DNA from: Bacteroidota bacterium
GTDB taxonomy: Bacteria; Bacteroidota; Bacteroidia; Flavobacteriales; Weeksellaceae
DNA length: 42,047 nt
Direction of reading: 5' to 3'
Assembly (NCBI GenBank): GCA_023423715.1
Contig: JAFAFC010000015.1
Span: 1-42,047, forward strand
In this document: positions 42,006 to 42,047 of the stretch, piece by piece
Position numbering within the stretch: position 1 is the stretch's first letter
Layout of the letters: the number at the start of each line of letters is the position of its first letter
Position numbers and translations under genes: made by a program
Notes under the pieces: generated by a model
What the model was told of the DNA's origin: nothing
The model's input: only the letters and a program-made list of their open reading frames with translations
Databases searched by the model: none

Positions 42006-42047
42006 TTTTGAATCGTTTTTAAATAATAGTTCGGGGGGCGCCCAGGG

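Noticed and set aside
1..42047. GC-rich, partly similar inverted ends of the window (first about 20 and last about 20 bases)
   Set aside because: The two ends differ in composition from everything else and show only loose inverted similarity with gaps. This fits contig-end sequence or assembly noise better than a terminal inverted repeat of a mobile element; no transposase is present.

Overview
The window is a 42 kb piece of an AT-rich Bacteroidota chromosome, most likely from a flavobacterium of the Weeksellaceae/Flavobacteriaceae type. The evidence is a cargo protein with a type B (gliding-associated) type IX secretion sorting domain, an ECF sigma factor paired with a beta-barrel-bearing anti-sigma factor, DUF4377 and other lipoproteins, a short RRM-type RNA-binding protein, and promoters with the Bacteroidota -7 box TAnnTTTG. 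The genus assignment is an inference. No phage, insertion sequence, CRISPR array or integrated element was seen. No gene-free stretch exceeds about 285 bases.

Layout. 45-6392 (minus): a five-gene run parE / small membrane protein / parC / anchored protein / rhomboid protease, with one-base stop-start overlaps and a clear promoter at 6438-6468. 6576-8879 (minus): cardiolipin synthase followed by an AIM24-family protein. 8957-14848 (minus): single-gene units for YchF, ferritin, an RRM protein, a GHL10 (DigH-like) lipoprotein and BipA/TypA, most with their own hairpin terminator. 15005-18912 (minus): GH29 alpha-L-fucosidase with a duplicated C-terminal module, DUF1294 protein, VOC protein and an unusual ClC channel. 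19010-22124: an aldehyde dehydrogenase/DUF779 unit divergent from an AraC-family regulator, with two 21-bp-spaced direct repeats between them. 22186-24824 (plus): GNAT acetyltransferase and Tex. 24836-28382 (minus): dual-membrane-type anti-sigma factor, ECF sigma factor, lipoprotein, DedA. 28491-28625: a candidate small RNA. 28667-30967: M28 peptidase and a divergent membrane protein with an L7/L12-like domain. 31037-35900 (minus): tRNA-Arg(TCG), outer-membrane beta-barrel, large TPR protein. 35901-36149: a DnaA-box cluster. 36150-39740 (minus): large T9SS cargo protein. 39872-42005 (plus): amino-acid permease and DUF4377 lipoprotein.

Most interesting points. (1) Two perfect DnaA boxes and a third with one mismatch lie within 91 bases of one AT-rich intergenic region, close to where the prevailing gene strand switches from minus to plus: a candidate replication origin. 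(2) The sigma/anti-sigma pair has the architecture of the dual-membrane-spanning anti-sigma factors described in Bacteroides. (3) A free-standing promoter, two hairpins and a terminator between the peptidase and DedA genes look like an undescribed small RNA of about 100 nt. (4) The AraC/ALDH operator has the 21-bp tandem geometry of classical AraC sites. (5) The ClC protein keeps the gating glutamate but has valine at the internal proton-glutamate position. (6) Cardiolipin synthase is next to an AIM24 homologue, echoing the link between mitochondrial Aim24 and cardiolipin.
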